Shown: positions 52,296 through 61,774, numbered from the stretch's first letter. The stretch is DNA of 64,000 nt from JBBROS01 sp965199595 (GCA_965199595.1 OZ241182.1:2046001-2110000), one strand, 5' to 3'. Notes: a model not told the origin generated them from the sequence alone. Program-made: numbers and translations.

Positions 52296-55200
52296 TCAGG
52301 CCGCCGGTTTGTTCGGCACATAGGCCGTGGCGACGGTGTTGCCGAACACCCCGGGATAAAATCGTGAGCCGTCCAGCATGGCGTCCGCCGGCAGGATGGG
52401 GCTGACGGCCAGCGCGCGGTCCAGCCAGGCCTGCACGAAAGGCGTGTAGAGCACGCGCTGACCGGCCGTGGCCGCTGCCATCGCCACCTGTCCCACCAGG
52501 TGGCGCAGGGCGGAGGCCTGGTCCGGCGCCGCCTCCAGCGCCTGTTGCAGCAAGGCCGGCCGCACGAAGAAGCAGACGGAGGGCACGGCGTCGCAGGTGC
52601 GCTGGCACCAGCCCATGCCGTGATAGCCGGAGTCCGACTGGGCCCGCCCATACTCCGGCGCACCGGCCGCGCCGCCGAACCCGGCATAGCCCCCCCGCCA
52701 AGCCACCCGCCCATCGGGCAGCAGCACCTGCCCCCCCACCGCGCCGACGTCAGCCCCGATGGCGAACATGCCAAGCCCCTCGGTCAGGCAGTTCCGGCTC
52801 AGACGCTCGACCGCGGCATCCACGACGACGACGATGCGATCCTGCTCAGCCGCTTCACCAGCGGCCTCGGCCAACGTCGCGCACCATCTGACGCCCGCAT
52901 CCGCCCAGAGCGCCCGCTTCACCTCCGGCAACATCGCCTCAAGGTCGCAGTTGCCATCCGCGCCGCCGACCACCATGACGACGCACTCCGCGGGCCGGGG
53001 AACGCTCGCGACATCACCGAGCAGCCGCATCGTGCGCCCCGGCAGGTCCGACGCCATCACCAGCAGCATGGAGCGCGGCACCGTCTCCGGCAGCGGCTTC
53101 AGGCGCCAGATGCCGTTATGCGGGAACAGCTCGTTCTGTACGACCTCGAACCACGCATCGGCCCCGGTCAGTTGCAGATCCTGCTGCAGCACATGCTTCT
53201 GGCTGTCGATCGTATACGGCTTCGTGCCGGTCGCCATGGAGGCGGTGGAGCCCTGGTGGATGCGCCAGTGATACAGCACCTCCGGCACATGCTCGATGCG
53301 CGCATGGCCGCGCTTGAGGCGAAGCAGCGTGTCCCAGTCATGGCACCAGGCGGCCGCCAGGTCCGTGTAGGCGCCGACTTCGGCGGCTGCGGACCGCTTC
53401 ACCGCGCAGACGTGGCAGACGTAGCAGATGTTCGAGAACAGCACCGGATCCCAGTCCGGCTTCAGGAACGGCGAATGGGTGTCGCCGCTCTCGGTGCCCT
53501 TATCCTCGTCGGAATAGACGACGTCCGGCCCGCTGGTGCGCTCGATGGCCGTCGCGAGCACGTGCAGGCAGTCGAGGGTGAGGAAGTCGTCCGCGTCGAT
53601 CGGCACCACGTAGTCACCCGTGGCCGCCCGGAAGGCCGCGCCATAGCCCGCCATGATTCCCTGGTTCGTTGCCAGCCGGATGAATTGCACGCGGGGGTCC
53701 GTTTGGATCTCCGCAAGCCACTCCAGCGTCTCCGGCAGCGTGGAGCCGTCATCGACAATGACCCACTCCCAGTTGTCATAGGTCTGGCGCGCAATCGTTT
53801 CGGCCAGGGCACGCATCTGGTCTTTCTTGTTCTGGAACACGCTCATGATAAACGAGAAGCGCACGGTGCGAGCGGTCGTGAGACCGGCCTGGCGGCGGAT
53901 GATGCGGTCGAGCAGCCAGGCGCGGTAGCTGGGCGGGGCCGGACGCGCCGGGTCACGCAGTTCGAAGAAGGGCGATTGCTGCGAGAAGGTCGGGTTCCAG
54001 AACGGATCGCGCAACCCGGGATGCGAGAGCGCGAGGAGTTGCAGTTCCCAGAAATGCGTCCCGGCCTTTGACAGCGACTCGAAATGGAACAGCGTCACAT
54101 CGGGGTTGAACACGATCCGCAGGCCCTGGGCCTGCACGTTCAGGCAGAGGTCGACGTCGTTGTAGTTCACTGCCAGGCGCGGCGAGAACCCGCCGCATCG
54201 GAAGTACACGTCACGGCGAAAGAACATGCAGGCGCCGCTGACCGCCAGCACGTTGTGCATCACCCGCAGCCGCTCCGCCGGCCCGGCCGTGAGCCGGTGT
54301 TCGCCGATCATCGCATGGGTCGGCCCCTCCGCGGACCACACCACGCCCGCATGCTGCAAGGTGCCGTTGGCATAGAGCAGGCGCCCGCCGACGATCCCGA
54401 CGCCTGCGAACATCCGGCCCAGCATGGAACGGATGATGTCGGGTGACTCGGCCTGCATGTCGTCGTTCAGCAGCAGGACATGATCCCCGGCCGCCTCGCG
54501 CACGCCAAGGTTGATCTTGTCGGAGAGGTTGAACGGCGTGCCGGTGTAATGCACGAAGCGCACATGGGGGTAGTTGCCAAGGTGCAGCAGGGTGCTGGGC
54601 GTAAGATCGCCGTTGTGCACCACGACGATCTCATAATTCGAATAGCTTTCTGACCGATGCAGCGACTGGATGCAGTTCACCACCAGGTCGATCTCGGTGC
54701 CGCCGATCACGCCCGTGCGGCCCGCCGTTGGGATCACGATGCTGACCAGCGGTTCCCCCGGCGGCGGGTCCAGCACCACGGTCCAGTGCCCGGCGCCGTG
54801 CCCGGGCCGCACGCTGCCGGGCTGCCCGCGGCGCACCAGGGCGCTCTCGATGGCACGGCGCTGCAGCCCCAGGACGCCGGGCTTGGCCCCGATCGACCCG
54901 GCGGTGGAGGCCGGCGACATGCGCCATAGATACAGCGGCAGCGGCACATGCACGACGCGCCGCGCGATCTCGGACACGCGGAGCGCGAGGTCGTAATCCT
55001 GCGTGCCGTCGAACACGGAGCGGAACCCGCCGACCTGGTCGATCACGCTGCGCCGATAGGCAGTCAGGTGGCCGATATACATGGTGGACAGCAGCAACTC
55101 GGGCGACCAGCCCGGCTTCGGAGTCAGCGAGGTGAGGCGTCCGTCTTCGGTCAGCTTGCCTTCATCCGTATAGACGACATCGACATCGGCCGCAGAGCGA

Positions 55201-56447
55201 AACGCCGCAGCGACGTGCAGCAGGGCATCGGGCGCGAGAATGTCGTCGTGGTCCAGAAGGGCGACAAACTCTCCATCGGTCTCCCGCAGGGCCGTGTTCG
55301 ACGTGGCGGAGATCCCGCCATTGCCCGCGGCGAACACGGCCTTGATCCGCGGATCGCGGCGTGCCGCTGCAACCAGCACCTCCTGCACATGCGGCAGCGT
55401 GGATGCGTCGTCCGACAGGCAGAGCTGCCAGTTCGGATAGGTCTGCGCACAGACAGACTCGAGGCATTCCAGCAGGGCCGGCAGATCGGTGTTGTACACC
55501 GGCACGATGACCGAGATCAGCGGCTGCGGCCCATCCTCGGGCCCAGGCGGCGTGCGCAGCGCCATGGCCCGGCTCAGGTGCGTCTGCTCGGCGGCGGCCC
55601 AGTCCGCACCAGCCCAGCGGCGGCCCTCCGCGGCTCCATACAGCAGGAAATGCGAGTAGCCGCTCGGCTGGAGACCGACGCCGATATAGGGCGCGAGATC
55701 GGAGTTGTGCCGCAGATAGACGTTTTCGACCCACCCTGCGATCCGGGGACGGAGCCCGCGCAGATCCTCTGCTACGCCGTTGGTGACCCAGTGGCGAAGA
55801 CCAGGTTGGGGCCGCCCATCATCTGCAACATCGACATTGGTGGCGCGATAGATGGCCTCAGCGAAGGCCGGGCTGGCGCCAAGCGCGGGCGGGGCGCGTC
55901 GTACCGGCAGATCCAGCAACGGCGCCACATCGGCCGGGTTCACCAGGCGCCCCTCGGTGCGGCCCAGCTTCAGGAAGTGGAACAGCCCGTTCGGCAGGTG
56001 GCGGGCCCTGACCACCTCAAGCACGTCCGGGTTGCGGCCCAGGTAGACGAGTTCGTTGAAGCTGGCGTTCGGGCTGCGGAACTCGTTGATCCCCAGCAGC
56101 AGGAAGTGCTGATAGCCGCACCGCCAGTGCCCGGCGTCGATCGCAAGCAGCACGTCGGGATAGGTCTGACGATAGAACGATTCGCTGAACCACGGAGTCG
56201 GTTCGAGCGCCTGGTCCACGCCGATGGTCAGATAGTGTTTGAGACTTGCGGCGGCACCGCGGCTGCGCGGCGGCAGTTTTTGCGCTGCGGCATAGGCATC
56301 CGCATCGAACACCAGCCCCGCGGACCCGGCGTCTGCACCGAACGCGAGCAATGCCTGGACATTCGCGGACTGCTCAGCACCGGCCCTGTCGTCCACAGCG
56401 GAGCGCCACGCGACGAATGTCTGCAGCAATGTATCCAAGACACTCAT
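52296..56447 (-). CDS. Giant multidomain glycosyltransferase (three GT2 domains)
   Basis: This protein of about 1383 residues has no signal peptide. The first 300 or so residues contain four or five degenerate repeats of about 60-70 residues with the pattern Y...NPDV...HFL..G..EGR (for example YRQTYPDVLLAIDAGHWRCG and VYLGRNPDVLEVVRARHLPN). Three GT2-type domains follow, opening with PLISVIVPVYNTDLPALLEC, PLVSIVIPTAGRTGVIGGTE and RFSFIMSVFQNKKDQMRALA; DDD/DDG-like donor motifs are visible in each region. ATG 56447 has GAGG 7 bases upstream. It probably assembles a complex surface glycan in the cytoplasm. Confidence 0.9.
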   Translation of the reverse strand: MSVLDTLLQTFVAWRSAVDDRAGAEQSANVQALLAFGADAGSAGLVFDADAYAAAQKLPPRSRGAAASLKHYLTIGVDQALEPTPWFSESFYRQTYPDVLLAIDAGHWRCGYQHFLLLGINEFRSPNASFNELVYLGRNPDVLEVVRARHLPNGLFHFLKLGRTEGRLVNPADVAPLLDLPVRRAPPALGASPAFAEAIYRATNVDVADDGRPQPGLRHWVTNGVAEDLRGLRPRIAGWVENVYLRHNSDLAPYIGVGLQPSGYSHFLLYGAAEGRRWAGADWAAAEQTHLSRAMALRTPPGPEDGPQPLISVIVPVYNTDLPALLECLESVCAQTYPNWQLCLSDDASTLPHVQEVLVAAARRDPRIKAVFAAGNGGISATSNTALRETDGEFVALLDHDDILAPDALLHVAAAFRSAADVDVVYTDEGKLTEDGRLTSLTPKPGWSPELLLSTMYIGHLTAYRRSVIDQVGGFRSVFDGTQDYDLALRVSEIARRVVHVPLPLYLWRMSPASTAGSIGAKPGVLGLQRRAIESALVRRGQPGSVRPGHGAGHWTVVLDPPPGEPLVSIVIPTAGRTGVIGGTEIDLVVNCIQSLHRSESYSNYEIVVVHNGDLTPSTLLHLGNYPHVRFVHYTGTPFNLSDKINLGVREAAGDHVLLLNDDMQAESPDIIRSMLGRMFAGVGIVGGRLLYANGTLQHAGVVWSAEGPTHAMIGEHRLTAGPAERLRVMHNVLAVSGACMFFRRDVYFRCGGFSPRLAVNYNDVDLCLNVQAQGLRIVFNPDVTLFHFESLSKAGTHFWELQLLALSHPGLRDPFWNPTFSQQSPFFELRDPARPAPPSYRAWLLDRIIRRQAGLTTARTVRFSFIMSVFQNKKDQMRALAETIARQTYDNWEWVIVDDGSTLPETLEWLAEIQTDPRVQFIRLATNQGIMAGYGAAFRAATGDYVVPIDADDFLTLDCLHVLATAIERTSGPDVVYSDEDKGTESGDTHSPFLKPDWDPVLFSNICYVCHVCAVKRSAAAEVGAYTDLAAAWCHDWDTLLRLKRGHARIEHVPEVLYHWRIHQGSTASMATGTKPYTIDSQKHVLQQDLQLTGADAWFEVVQNELFPHNGIWRLKPLPETVPRSMLLVMASDLPGRTMRLLGDVASVPRPAECVVMVVGGADGNCDLEAMLPEVKRALWADAGVRWCATLAEAAGEAAEQDRIVVVVDAAVERLSRNCLTEGLGMFAIGADVGAVGGQVLLPDGRVAWRGGYAGFGGAAGAPEYGRAQSDSGYHGMGWCQRTCDAVPSVCFFVRPALLQQALEAAPDQASALRHLVGQVAMAAATAGQRVLYTPFVQAWLDRALAVSPILPADAMLDGSRFYPGVFGNTVATAYVPNKPAA

Positions 56448-56600
56448 CATTCGCCTCTTTCGTCCGCGGTGTGACCGCCGGGGGTTCATACCGAAGTGAA
56501 ACGCCAGGCGCGTTCGCAGCACAACCATTGCAGAACGGCGGCAAGCTCATTGGGACACCGGGAGAGGCCGGGTGACAGTGCATCGGCGCTGAGGCCGGCC

Positions 56601-56677
56601 TGGTCGGAGCGGCCGGATTCGAACCGACGACCCTCAGTCCCCCAGACTGATGCGCTACCAGACTGCGCTACGCTCCG
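56601..56677 (-). tRNA. tRNA-Pro (anticodon GGG), CCA encoded
   Basis: On the minus strand a 77-base cloverleaf can be drawn. The acceptor stem is CGGAGCG/CGCTCCG with discriminator A and genomic CCA. The D arm contains GCGCAGTCTGGTAGCGC, the anticodon stem TCAGT/ACTGA encloses the loop CTGGGGG (anticodon GGG), and the T arm contains GTCGGTTCGAATCCGGC. All stems pair. It lies between the giant glycosyltransferase and a MerR gene. Confidence 0.97.
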
Positions 56678-56745
56678 ACCGTTCGTGCGGTGTAGCAGGA
56701 CCCGCTTTGCGCTGCAATCGGCGGTGTCACGAACAGCCGGAGGCT

Positions 56746-57252
56746 TTACGGCAGCAGCCGACGCAGGGCGACGAGTTCATCCAGCGCTTCCGCCAGCAGG
56801 GCACGCATTTCATCGGCGTGCCCCGGATCGGCTGGCGCGGGCGGCACCTCGATGAGCTGGGCCTCCGCCTCGGGCGGCAGGCTGGCCCTCTCCGCCTCGG
56901 CCGCCGCGCGCTCGGCCGCCGGGGCCGGCGGGATATCATCAGACAACATGCCGCCGCCTTCACGAAGCAGACGCTGCACGCCCTTGATGGTGTAGCCTTG
57001 AATATACAGGAGATCCGAAACCCGGCGGAGCAGCTGGATGTCATCCGGACGATAATACCGCCGTCCACCGCCCCGCTTCAGCGGCTTCACCTGCGGGAAC
57101 TTCGTCTCCCAGAACCGCAGCACGTGCTGCGGAATATGCAACTCGTCAGCGACTTCGCTGATGGTGCGAAAGGCATTCGGCGCCTTCTTGGAGCGAGCAC
57201 GCGCCCCGGCGGACAGATCATCTTCGGGGATCAAGTCCGGTGCCTCGCTCAT
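56746..57252 (-). CDS. MerR-family transcriptional regulator
   Basis: This 168-residue protein has a MerR winged helix-turn-helix (FRTISEVADELHIPQHVLRF, then WETKFPQVKPLKRGGGRRYY and RPDDIQLLRRVSDLLYIQGY) and a short coiled region rich in Ala/Glu that ends without metal-binding cysteines. It is the conserved partner downstream of ihfA in alphaproteobacteria and overlaps ihfA by 4 bases. Its regulon is unknown. Confidence 0.93.
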   Translation of the reverse strand: MSEAPDLIPEDDLSAGARARSKKAPNAFRTISEVADELHIPQHVLRFWETKFPQVKPLKRGGGRRYYRPDDIQLLRRVSDLLYIQGYTIKGVQRLLREGGGMLSDDIPPAPAAERAAAEAERASLPPEAEAQLIEVPPAPADPGHADEMRALLAEALDELVALRRLLP

Positions 57253-57560
57253 TCGTCATCCGTGGCCGGAATCGCGAGCCCGTTGACCTGGGCTTTCAGC
57301 ACCTGGCTGGGACGAAACGTCAGCACGCGCCGCGGCAGGATCGGCACCTCAACCCCGGTTTTGGGGTTGCGGCCGATCCGACGTCCCTTCTGCCGGACCG
57401 AGAAGGTGCCGAACCCGCTCACCTTCACCGACTCGCCGGCTTCCAGGGCCGTCGACATCCGCTCCAGAACCGTTTCCAGAAGCTCCGCCGAATCGTTCCG
57501 GGACAGTCCGACCTGGGAATAGATCGTCTCGGCCAGTTGGGCGCGTGTCACCGTTGTCAT
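57249..57560 (-). CDS. ihfA: Integration host factor alpha subunit
   Basis: This 103-residue DNA-bending protein of the HU/IHF family has the N-terminal TVTRAQLAETIYSQVGLSRN, the SVKVSGFGTFSVRQKGRRIG strand and GRNPKTGVEVPILPRRVLTF, with the DNA-intercalating Pro of the beta arms. IHF-alpha pairs with IHF-beta (not in the window) to bend DNA at sigma-54 promoters, recombination sites and origins. It precedes and overlaps the MerR gene. Confidence 0.94.
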   Translation of the reverse strand: MTTVTRAQLAETIYSQVGLSRNDSAELLETVLERMSTALEAGESVKVSGFGTFSVRQKGRRIGRNPKTGVEVPILPRRVLTFRPSQVLKAQVNGLAIPATDDE

Positions 57561-57665
57561 GGCGTCAGGCTAAGCAGCCGCCTGATGAGGGTCAAGCAAA
57601 CCGCTTGATCTGAAACAACTTCTCCAGCACTGTTGCTCTAGAGAGACAGCGTGTCCCGGCGGCCA

Positions 57666-58631
57666 TCACATGCGAACGAGTGCAGAACCCCAGGTCATGC
57701 CGCCGCCCAGCGCTTCCATCAGCACCAGGTCGCCACGCTTGATGCGTCCATCGCCGTAAGCCTCCGCCAAAGCCAGCGGGATCGAGGCAGCCGAGGTGTT
57801 CGCATGGCGGTCCACCGTGATCACCACCCGTTCCGCCGCAAGGCCGAGCTTCTTGCCCATCGCCTCGATGATCCGCCGATTCGCCTGGTGCGGCACCAGC
57901 CAGTCCACATCGGCATGCACCAGCCCATTGGCGCGCAGCGCCTCATCCACCGCGGCCGCCAGCTTGCTCACGGCGTGGCGGAACACCTCCCGCCCATTCA
58001 TCACCAGGTGGCCCGGCCTGTCCGTGCGCCCCACCGCACCATCCACATACAACAGGTCGCCCAGCGAGCCCTGCGCATGCAGGTGCGTGGACAGCACGCC
58101 GCGCTCCTCATCGCTGCTTGCCCGCAGGAACACCGCGCCGGCCCCATCACCGAACAGCACGCAAGTGCCGCGGTCCGACCAGTTCAGGATGCGCGAATAG
58201 ACCTCAGACCCGATCACCAGAACGCCCCGCACCTGGCCGCTGCGGATCATCCCGTCCGCTATCGAGAGCGCATAGACGAAGCCACTGCAGGCGGCTGAGA
58301 TATCGAACCCGAAGCCCTGCTCGATCTCCAGCGCCGCCTGAACCCGCAGCGCGGTGGCGGGGAACGCCTGGTCCGGTGTGCTGGTCGCGAGAATGACGGC
58401 GTCGACATCGCCGGGCCCGCCACCAGCATCGGCCAGTGCGCGCCGGGCCGCCTCAGTGCCCATGGAGGCGCAGGTCTCGTGCGGGCCAACCAGGTGCCGC
58501 TGCTTGATGCCGGTGCGTTCCTGGATCCAGGCGTCCGAGGTGTCCACGCGGGCGGACAGCTCCTCGTTCGTCACCACCCGCTCCGGCAGGTAGGCGCCGA
58601 TCCCGGCCAGCACCGCGCGCGGCATGGTCAA
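57666..58631 (-). CDS. fabH: Beta-ketoacyl-ACP synthase III
   Basis: This 321-residue enzyme starts fatty-acid synthesis by condensing acetyl-CoA with malonyl-ACP. Its catalytic triad is visible: Cys115 in ISAACSGFVYAL, His in DWLVPHQANRRIIEA, and Asn in VDRHANTSAASIPLALAEA. The overall length is standard. It overlaps plsX by 4 bases, the usual plsX-fabH pair, and is followed about 100 bases later by ihfA. Confidence 0.96.
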   Translation of the reverse strand: MTMPRAVLAGIGAYLPERVVTNEELSARVDTSDAWIQERTGIKQRHLVGPHETCASMGTEAARRALADAGGGPGDVDAVILATSTPDQAFPATALRVQAALEIEQGFGFDISAACSGFVYALSIADGMIRSGQVRGVLVIGSEVYSRILNWSDRGTCVLFGDGAGAVFLRASSDEERGVLSTHLHAQGSLGDLLYVDGAVGRTDRPGHLVMNGREVFRHAVSKLAAAVDEALRANGLVHADVDWLVPHQANRRIIEAMGKKLGLAAERVVITVDRHANTSAASIPLALAEAYGDGRIKRGDLVLMEALGGGMTWGSALVRM

Positions 58632-59671
58632 GCCGAGGCCACCAGGCCGGGCGTGTCCAGCCGGTCGATCTGCGCCATGCCCATGCGGATTTTCTCGTTG
58701 AAACCGTGCGTCACCATGTCCATCGCCACATCCACCGCATGCGCGAAGCCTTCCGCATCGGTGCCGCCATGCGACTTCACCACCACGCCGTTCAGCCCCA
58801 GGAACACCGCCCCGTTGTAGCGGCGAGGGTCAAGCCAGAGGCGCAGCCGGTCGAGGCCGGGCCGGGCCAGCAGGTAGGCGATCTTGCCGAGCAGGCTGCC
58901 GCGGAAGATCTGGCGCAGCAGGTCGCCCACCAGCTTGAATGCCCCCTCTCCGGTCTTCAGGGCGACGTTTCCGGTGAAGCCGTCCGTCACCACCACATCG
59001 ACCGTGCCGGCCGTGATGTCGTGCCCTTCGACGAACCCGTGGAAGTTCGCTGCGACGTGACTCGCCTTCAGCACCTCGGCAGCCTGGCGCACCCGCTCAA
59101 CGCCCTTCAGCTCCTCGGAGCCGACATTGAGCAGCCCGAGGGTCGGAGAAGGCAGACCCAGCACGGTGCGGGCGAACACGTCGCCCATGATGGCGAATTC
59201 AACCAGGTTGCGGGCGTCGCACTGCACGTTGGCGCCGAGGTCCAGGATCACGACGTCACCTCTGGCCGAAGGACCGATGCCCGCCATGGCCGGCCGATCG
59301 ATCCCCGGAAGTGTCTTGACGACGATCTTTGCCAGCGCGAGCAGCGCTCCGGTATTGCCGGCCGACACCACCCCGCTGGCCTCGCCGGACGACACCGCGT
59401 CGATCGCGATGCGCATGGACGAGTCGCGCAGCCGCAGTGCGGCGGTGGGCTTCATCTCGCTGGTCACGATGGCGCCGGCATGCCGCACCGTGCAGGCCGC
59501 CTCGACCCGCTTGCGTCTCGCCAGAAGCGGCCGCAGCCGAGCCTCGTCACCCACCAGCAGAAAGCGCGCCTGTGGGTGCCGCTCGGCGGAGAGGTCAAGT
59601 CCGTCAATGACGATCTCGGGCGCACCGTCGCCACCCATCGCATCGATCGCCAGAGTATAGGGTTCGCTCAA
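58628..59671 (-). CDS. plsX: Phosphate acyltransferase PlsX
   Basis: This 347-residue enzyme converts acyl-ACP to acyl-phosphate, the first committed step to phosphatidic acid. It opens with TLAIDAMGGDGAPEIVIDGL, has GEASGVVSAGNTGALLALAK in the middle and VDVVVTDGFTGNVALKTGEG toward the C-terminus, all PlsX hallmarks. It lies downstream of rpmF and overlaps fabH. Confidence 0.96.
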   Translation of the reverse strand: MSEPYTLAIDAMGGDGAPEIVIDGLDLSAERHPQARFLLVGDEARLRPLLARRKRVEAACTVRHAGAIVTSEMKPTAALRLRDSSMRIAIDAVSSGEASGVVSAGNTGALLALAKIVVKTLPGIDRPAMAGIGPSARGDVVILDLGANVQCDARNLVEFAIMGDVFARTVLGLPSPTLGLLNVGSEELKGVERVRQAAEVLKASHVAANFHGFVEGHDITAGTVDVVVTDGFTGNVALKTGEGAFKLVGDLLRQIFRGSLLGKIAYLLARPGLDRLRLWLDPRRYNGAVFLGLNGVVVKSHGGTDAEGFAHAVDVAMDMVTHGFNEKIRMGMAQIDRLDTPGLVASA

Positions 59672-59739
59672 ATGCTGCCTCGATCCTTACGCCCGCCACA
59701 CCCCGAACCGGGGGACGGGCGTCCAGGTCATGCGGCCAA

Positions 59740-59940
59740 TCAGATGCGGACGACGCCCCGAAGCTCCCCGGCCTTGATCACCTCACGGCCATTATAATGG
59801 CCGCAATGGCTGCACACATGATGCGGGCGCTTCAGCTCACCGCAATTGGAGCAGTCGGCATGCGCCTGGGTCGGCAGCGCATCGTGCGAGCGGCGCATGC
59901 CCCGGCGGGATGGCGAGGTCTTCTTCTTTGGAACGGCCAT
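59740..59940 (-). CDS. rpmF: 50S ribosomal protein L32
   Basis: This 66-residue basic ribosomal protein has the L32 start MAVPKKKTSPSRRGMRRSHD and a zinc-ribbon of four cysteines (DCSNCGELKRPHHVCSHCGH), i.e. the zinc-binding paralogue form. It is upstream of plsX, the standard rpmF-plsX-fabH order, and downstream of the DUF177 gene. Confidence 0.97.
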   Translation of the reverse strand: MAVPKKKTSPSRRGMRRSHDALPTQAHADCSNCGELKRPHHVCSHCGHYNGREVIKAGELRGVVRI

Positions 59941-60072
59941 GGAATGTGCCCCTCAAGGCTATCTAACGTGCGCAACCCCGGCGGGTCACGCCGTGGTCGC
60001 GAAGGTGGATGCAAGGCGCGCCGTCTAGCAGAGCAACGCCGCGGCTGCAAGCAAGCCGGGGCCGGCCCCGCC

Positions 60073-60555
60073 TCAATCACGCTTGCGCAGCCGCACCAGA
60101 TCGGCGAACGGCGTGTCCGAGGTGTCCTCGGCAGCCGAGTCGAGCACGGCATCGGGGTGGCGCGGATAGGGGTCCAGCGACAGGGCCAGCTGTTCCGCCG
60201 CGGCCTCGCCGAAGTCGATCGTGTCGCCTTCATAGGGCAGCTCGTCCGGCGATTCGGGGTCCTCGTCGTCGCGCTCCTTGCCGGATGGCACGAACCGAAG
60301 CTCGAAGGTCTCGTCGATGGTCTGCGCCACCGGCTCCAGCGACACCACGCAGGCCTGGGTGACAGAGGCCCGCATCTCGCCCGTGGCCACCACGATGTCC
60401 CCACGCCGGCGCAACGTGAAGCGGCACCAGAGCGACGCAACGCCCAGGATCTGCATCCGCCGTGCCAGGGCGACACATTCGGCGGGCGATGCCTCCACCG
60501 TCAATGCCGCGGGCAGCCGGTCCACCCGGGCGGTGCGGGAGATCTCGGGCGTCAC
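60073..60555 (-). CDS. yceD: DUF177 (YceD-like) protein
   Basis: This 160-residue protein of the DUF177 family normally lies next to rpmF and supports large-subunit ribosomal RNA metabolism. Recognisable segments are VTQACVVSLEPVAQTIDETF (with the conserved Cys) and the acidic loop DDEDPESPDELPYEGDTIDF, followed by EAAAEQLALSLDPYPRHP. It starts at GTG 60555, overlapping the chaperone gene's TGA. The family function is partly inferred from E. coli and plastid homologues. Confidence 0.9.
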   Translation of the reverse strand: MTPEISRTARVDRLPAALTVEASPAECVALARRMQILGVASLWCRFTLRRRGDIVVATGEMRASVTQACVVSLEPVAQTIDETFELRFVPSGKERDDEDPESPDELPYEGDTIDFGEAAAEQLALSLDPYPRHPDAVLDSAAEDTSDTPFADLVRLRKRD

Positions 60556-61091
60556 GCCATCACCGTCTCGGCCTCGGAGAACCGCCACTCGCCCCGAATG
60601 AACGACCCGATCGGCGCATGCGCCAGCGCCAGGCGTGCGCGCACCATGATGCCGGCCAGCGCCGCCGCGGCTCCGGCAGGGGCCTGGCCGCGCCAGACGT
60701 TGCGCGACAGGCCGTCCAGCAACTGGCTCTCATCCTCGGCCTGGAATGCCTCCTCATAGGCCTTGGACCGGCCGTGGAAGGCCTCCCACATCTCCTTGTT
60801 GCGCTTGGCCACCGCCATGTCGCCCACGCCCATCTCGCGCAGGTTGAAGTCCATGTCCGCGAACATCGCGTCGAACACTCCCTGTGCGATGGCCGGGCCC
60901 GGCGGCGCAGCGGCGCGCAGGCGGTCGATCAGGAGGAACACGTGCAGACCGACCAGGTCGAACCGCCCGTCCAGCGTGTCCGGTACCCGCAGCTCGGTGT
61001 AGAAATAGGGCGCGCGGGCCGCCCGCACCGCCTCGGTATAAAGCGTATAGCTCGCACGCTCGTGCGTCTTACGCCGGAACAGCCCCAGCAT
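60552..61091 (-). CDS. Ubiquinol-cytochrome c chaperone family protein (CBP3-like)
   Basis: This 179-residue protein matches the alphaproteobacterial relatives of mitochondrial CBP3/UQCC1, which help cytochrome b and the bc1 complex assemble. It has the pattern ASYTLYTEAVRAARAPYFYT, DTLDGRFDLVGLHVFLLIDR and FDAMFADMDFNLREMGVGDM. No signal peptide is present. It overlaps the DUF177 gene by GTGA and is divergent from the BamE-like lipoprotein gene. The gene order is conserved in this class. Confidence 0.9.
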   Translation of the reverse strand: MLGLFRRKTHERASYTLYTEAVRAARAPYFYTELRVPDTLDGRFDLVGLHVFLLIDRLRAAAPPGPAIAQGVFDAMFADMDFNLREMGVGDMAVAKRNKEMWEAFHGRSKAYEEAFQAEDESQLLDGLSRNVWRGQAPAGAAAALAGIMVRARLALAHAPIGSFIRGEWRFSEAETVMA

Positions 61092-61246
61092 CCCTCATCC
61101 TTTCGCGGCATCCGCGTTCTCAACGCATTTGACTTTGGGTCACGCGCGTGACAACCCACGCCGAACATAGGCGCCGGGCCGGCCCATGCAATCCGCACGG
61201 CCGCTCCGGCCTTCCAGATCGTCGATCGAACCGGGGACATCACGCC

Positions 61247-61768
61247 GTGCGACCCTGCATCCCTGCCCTGCTCCTGCTGCTCAGTGCCCTGCCGGCCTGC
61301 AGCGTGGTCGAGACACCCCGCACCTTCCGCGGCAACAAGGTGGATGCCGATCAGCTCAAGGAGCTGGTGCCCGGCACGTCAACAAAGGCAGACGTCACCA
61401 GCCTGATCGGCTCGCCCACCACGCGGGCCACCTTCGACGACAACCGCTGGATCTATATCAGCGAGACCACGGGCACCCGCGTGGGCCGCACCCCCGGCAT
61501 CCTGGCGCAGGAAGTGACGGTGCTGAACTTCGACCAGGGCGGCGTGCTGCGCACCATCCGCAAGCTGGGCCAGGACGACAGCCGCGACGTGACGGTGGTC
61601 AGCCGGGCCACGCCTTCGCCGGGCAGCGAGGCAAGCTTCATGCAGCAGCTGCTGGGCAATGTCGGGCGCTTCACCACCGGCCCGACCGGCGGCGGCTCCG
61701 GCGGCTCCGGCGGCTCCACCGGGGTGGGCAGCAGCGGTGCCCAGGGCAGCAGCGCACAGGGCCTCTAA
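61247..61768 (+). CDS. bamE: BamE/SmpA-like outer-membrane lipoprotein
   Basis: This 173-residue protein starts at GTG 61247. It has a lipobox signal (ALLLLLSALPACS) and the BamE/SmpA domain (DADQLKELVPGTSTKADVTS, LIGSPTTRATFDDNRWIYIS, VLNFDQGGVLRTIRKLG). BamE stabilises the outer-membrane beta-barrel assembly machine. Beyond the domain it carries a low-complexity Gly/Ser tail (TGGGSGGSGGSTGVGSSGAQ) of about 30 residues, which most BamE proteins lack. It is followed by a strong hairpin shared with the convergent binding-protein gene. Confidence 0.92.
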   Translation: MRPCIPALLLLLSALPACSVVETPRTFRGNKVDADQLKELVPGTSTKADVTSLIGSPTTRATFDDNRWIYISETTGTRVGRTPGILAQEVTVLNFDQGGVLRTIRKLGQDDSRDVTVVSRATPSPGSEASFMQQLLGNVGRFTTGPTGGGSGGSGGSTGVGSSGAQGSSAQGL

Positions 61769-61774
61769 CCCGGC

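Noticed and set aside
52283..52299. CTGATC-CCCCC-GATCAG hairpin between ispDF and the giant glycosyltransferase
   Set aside because: Only 6 bp with no T-run, and it overlaps both gene ends; too weak to call a terminator.
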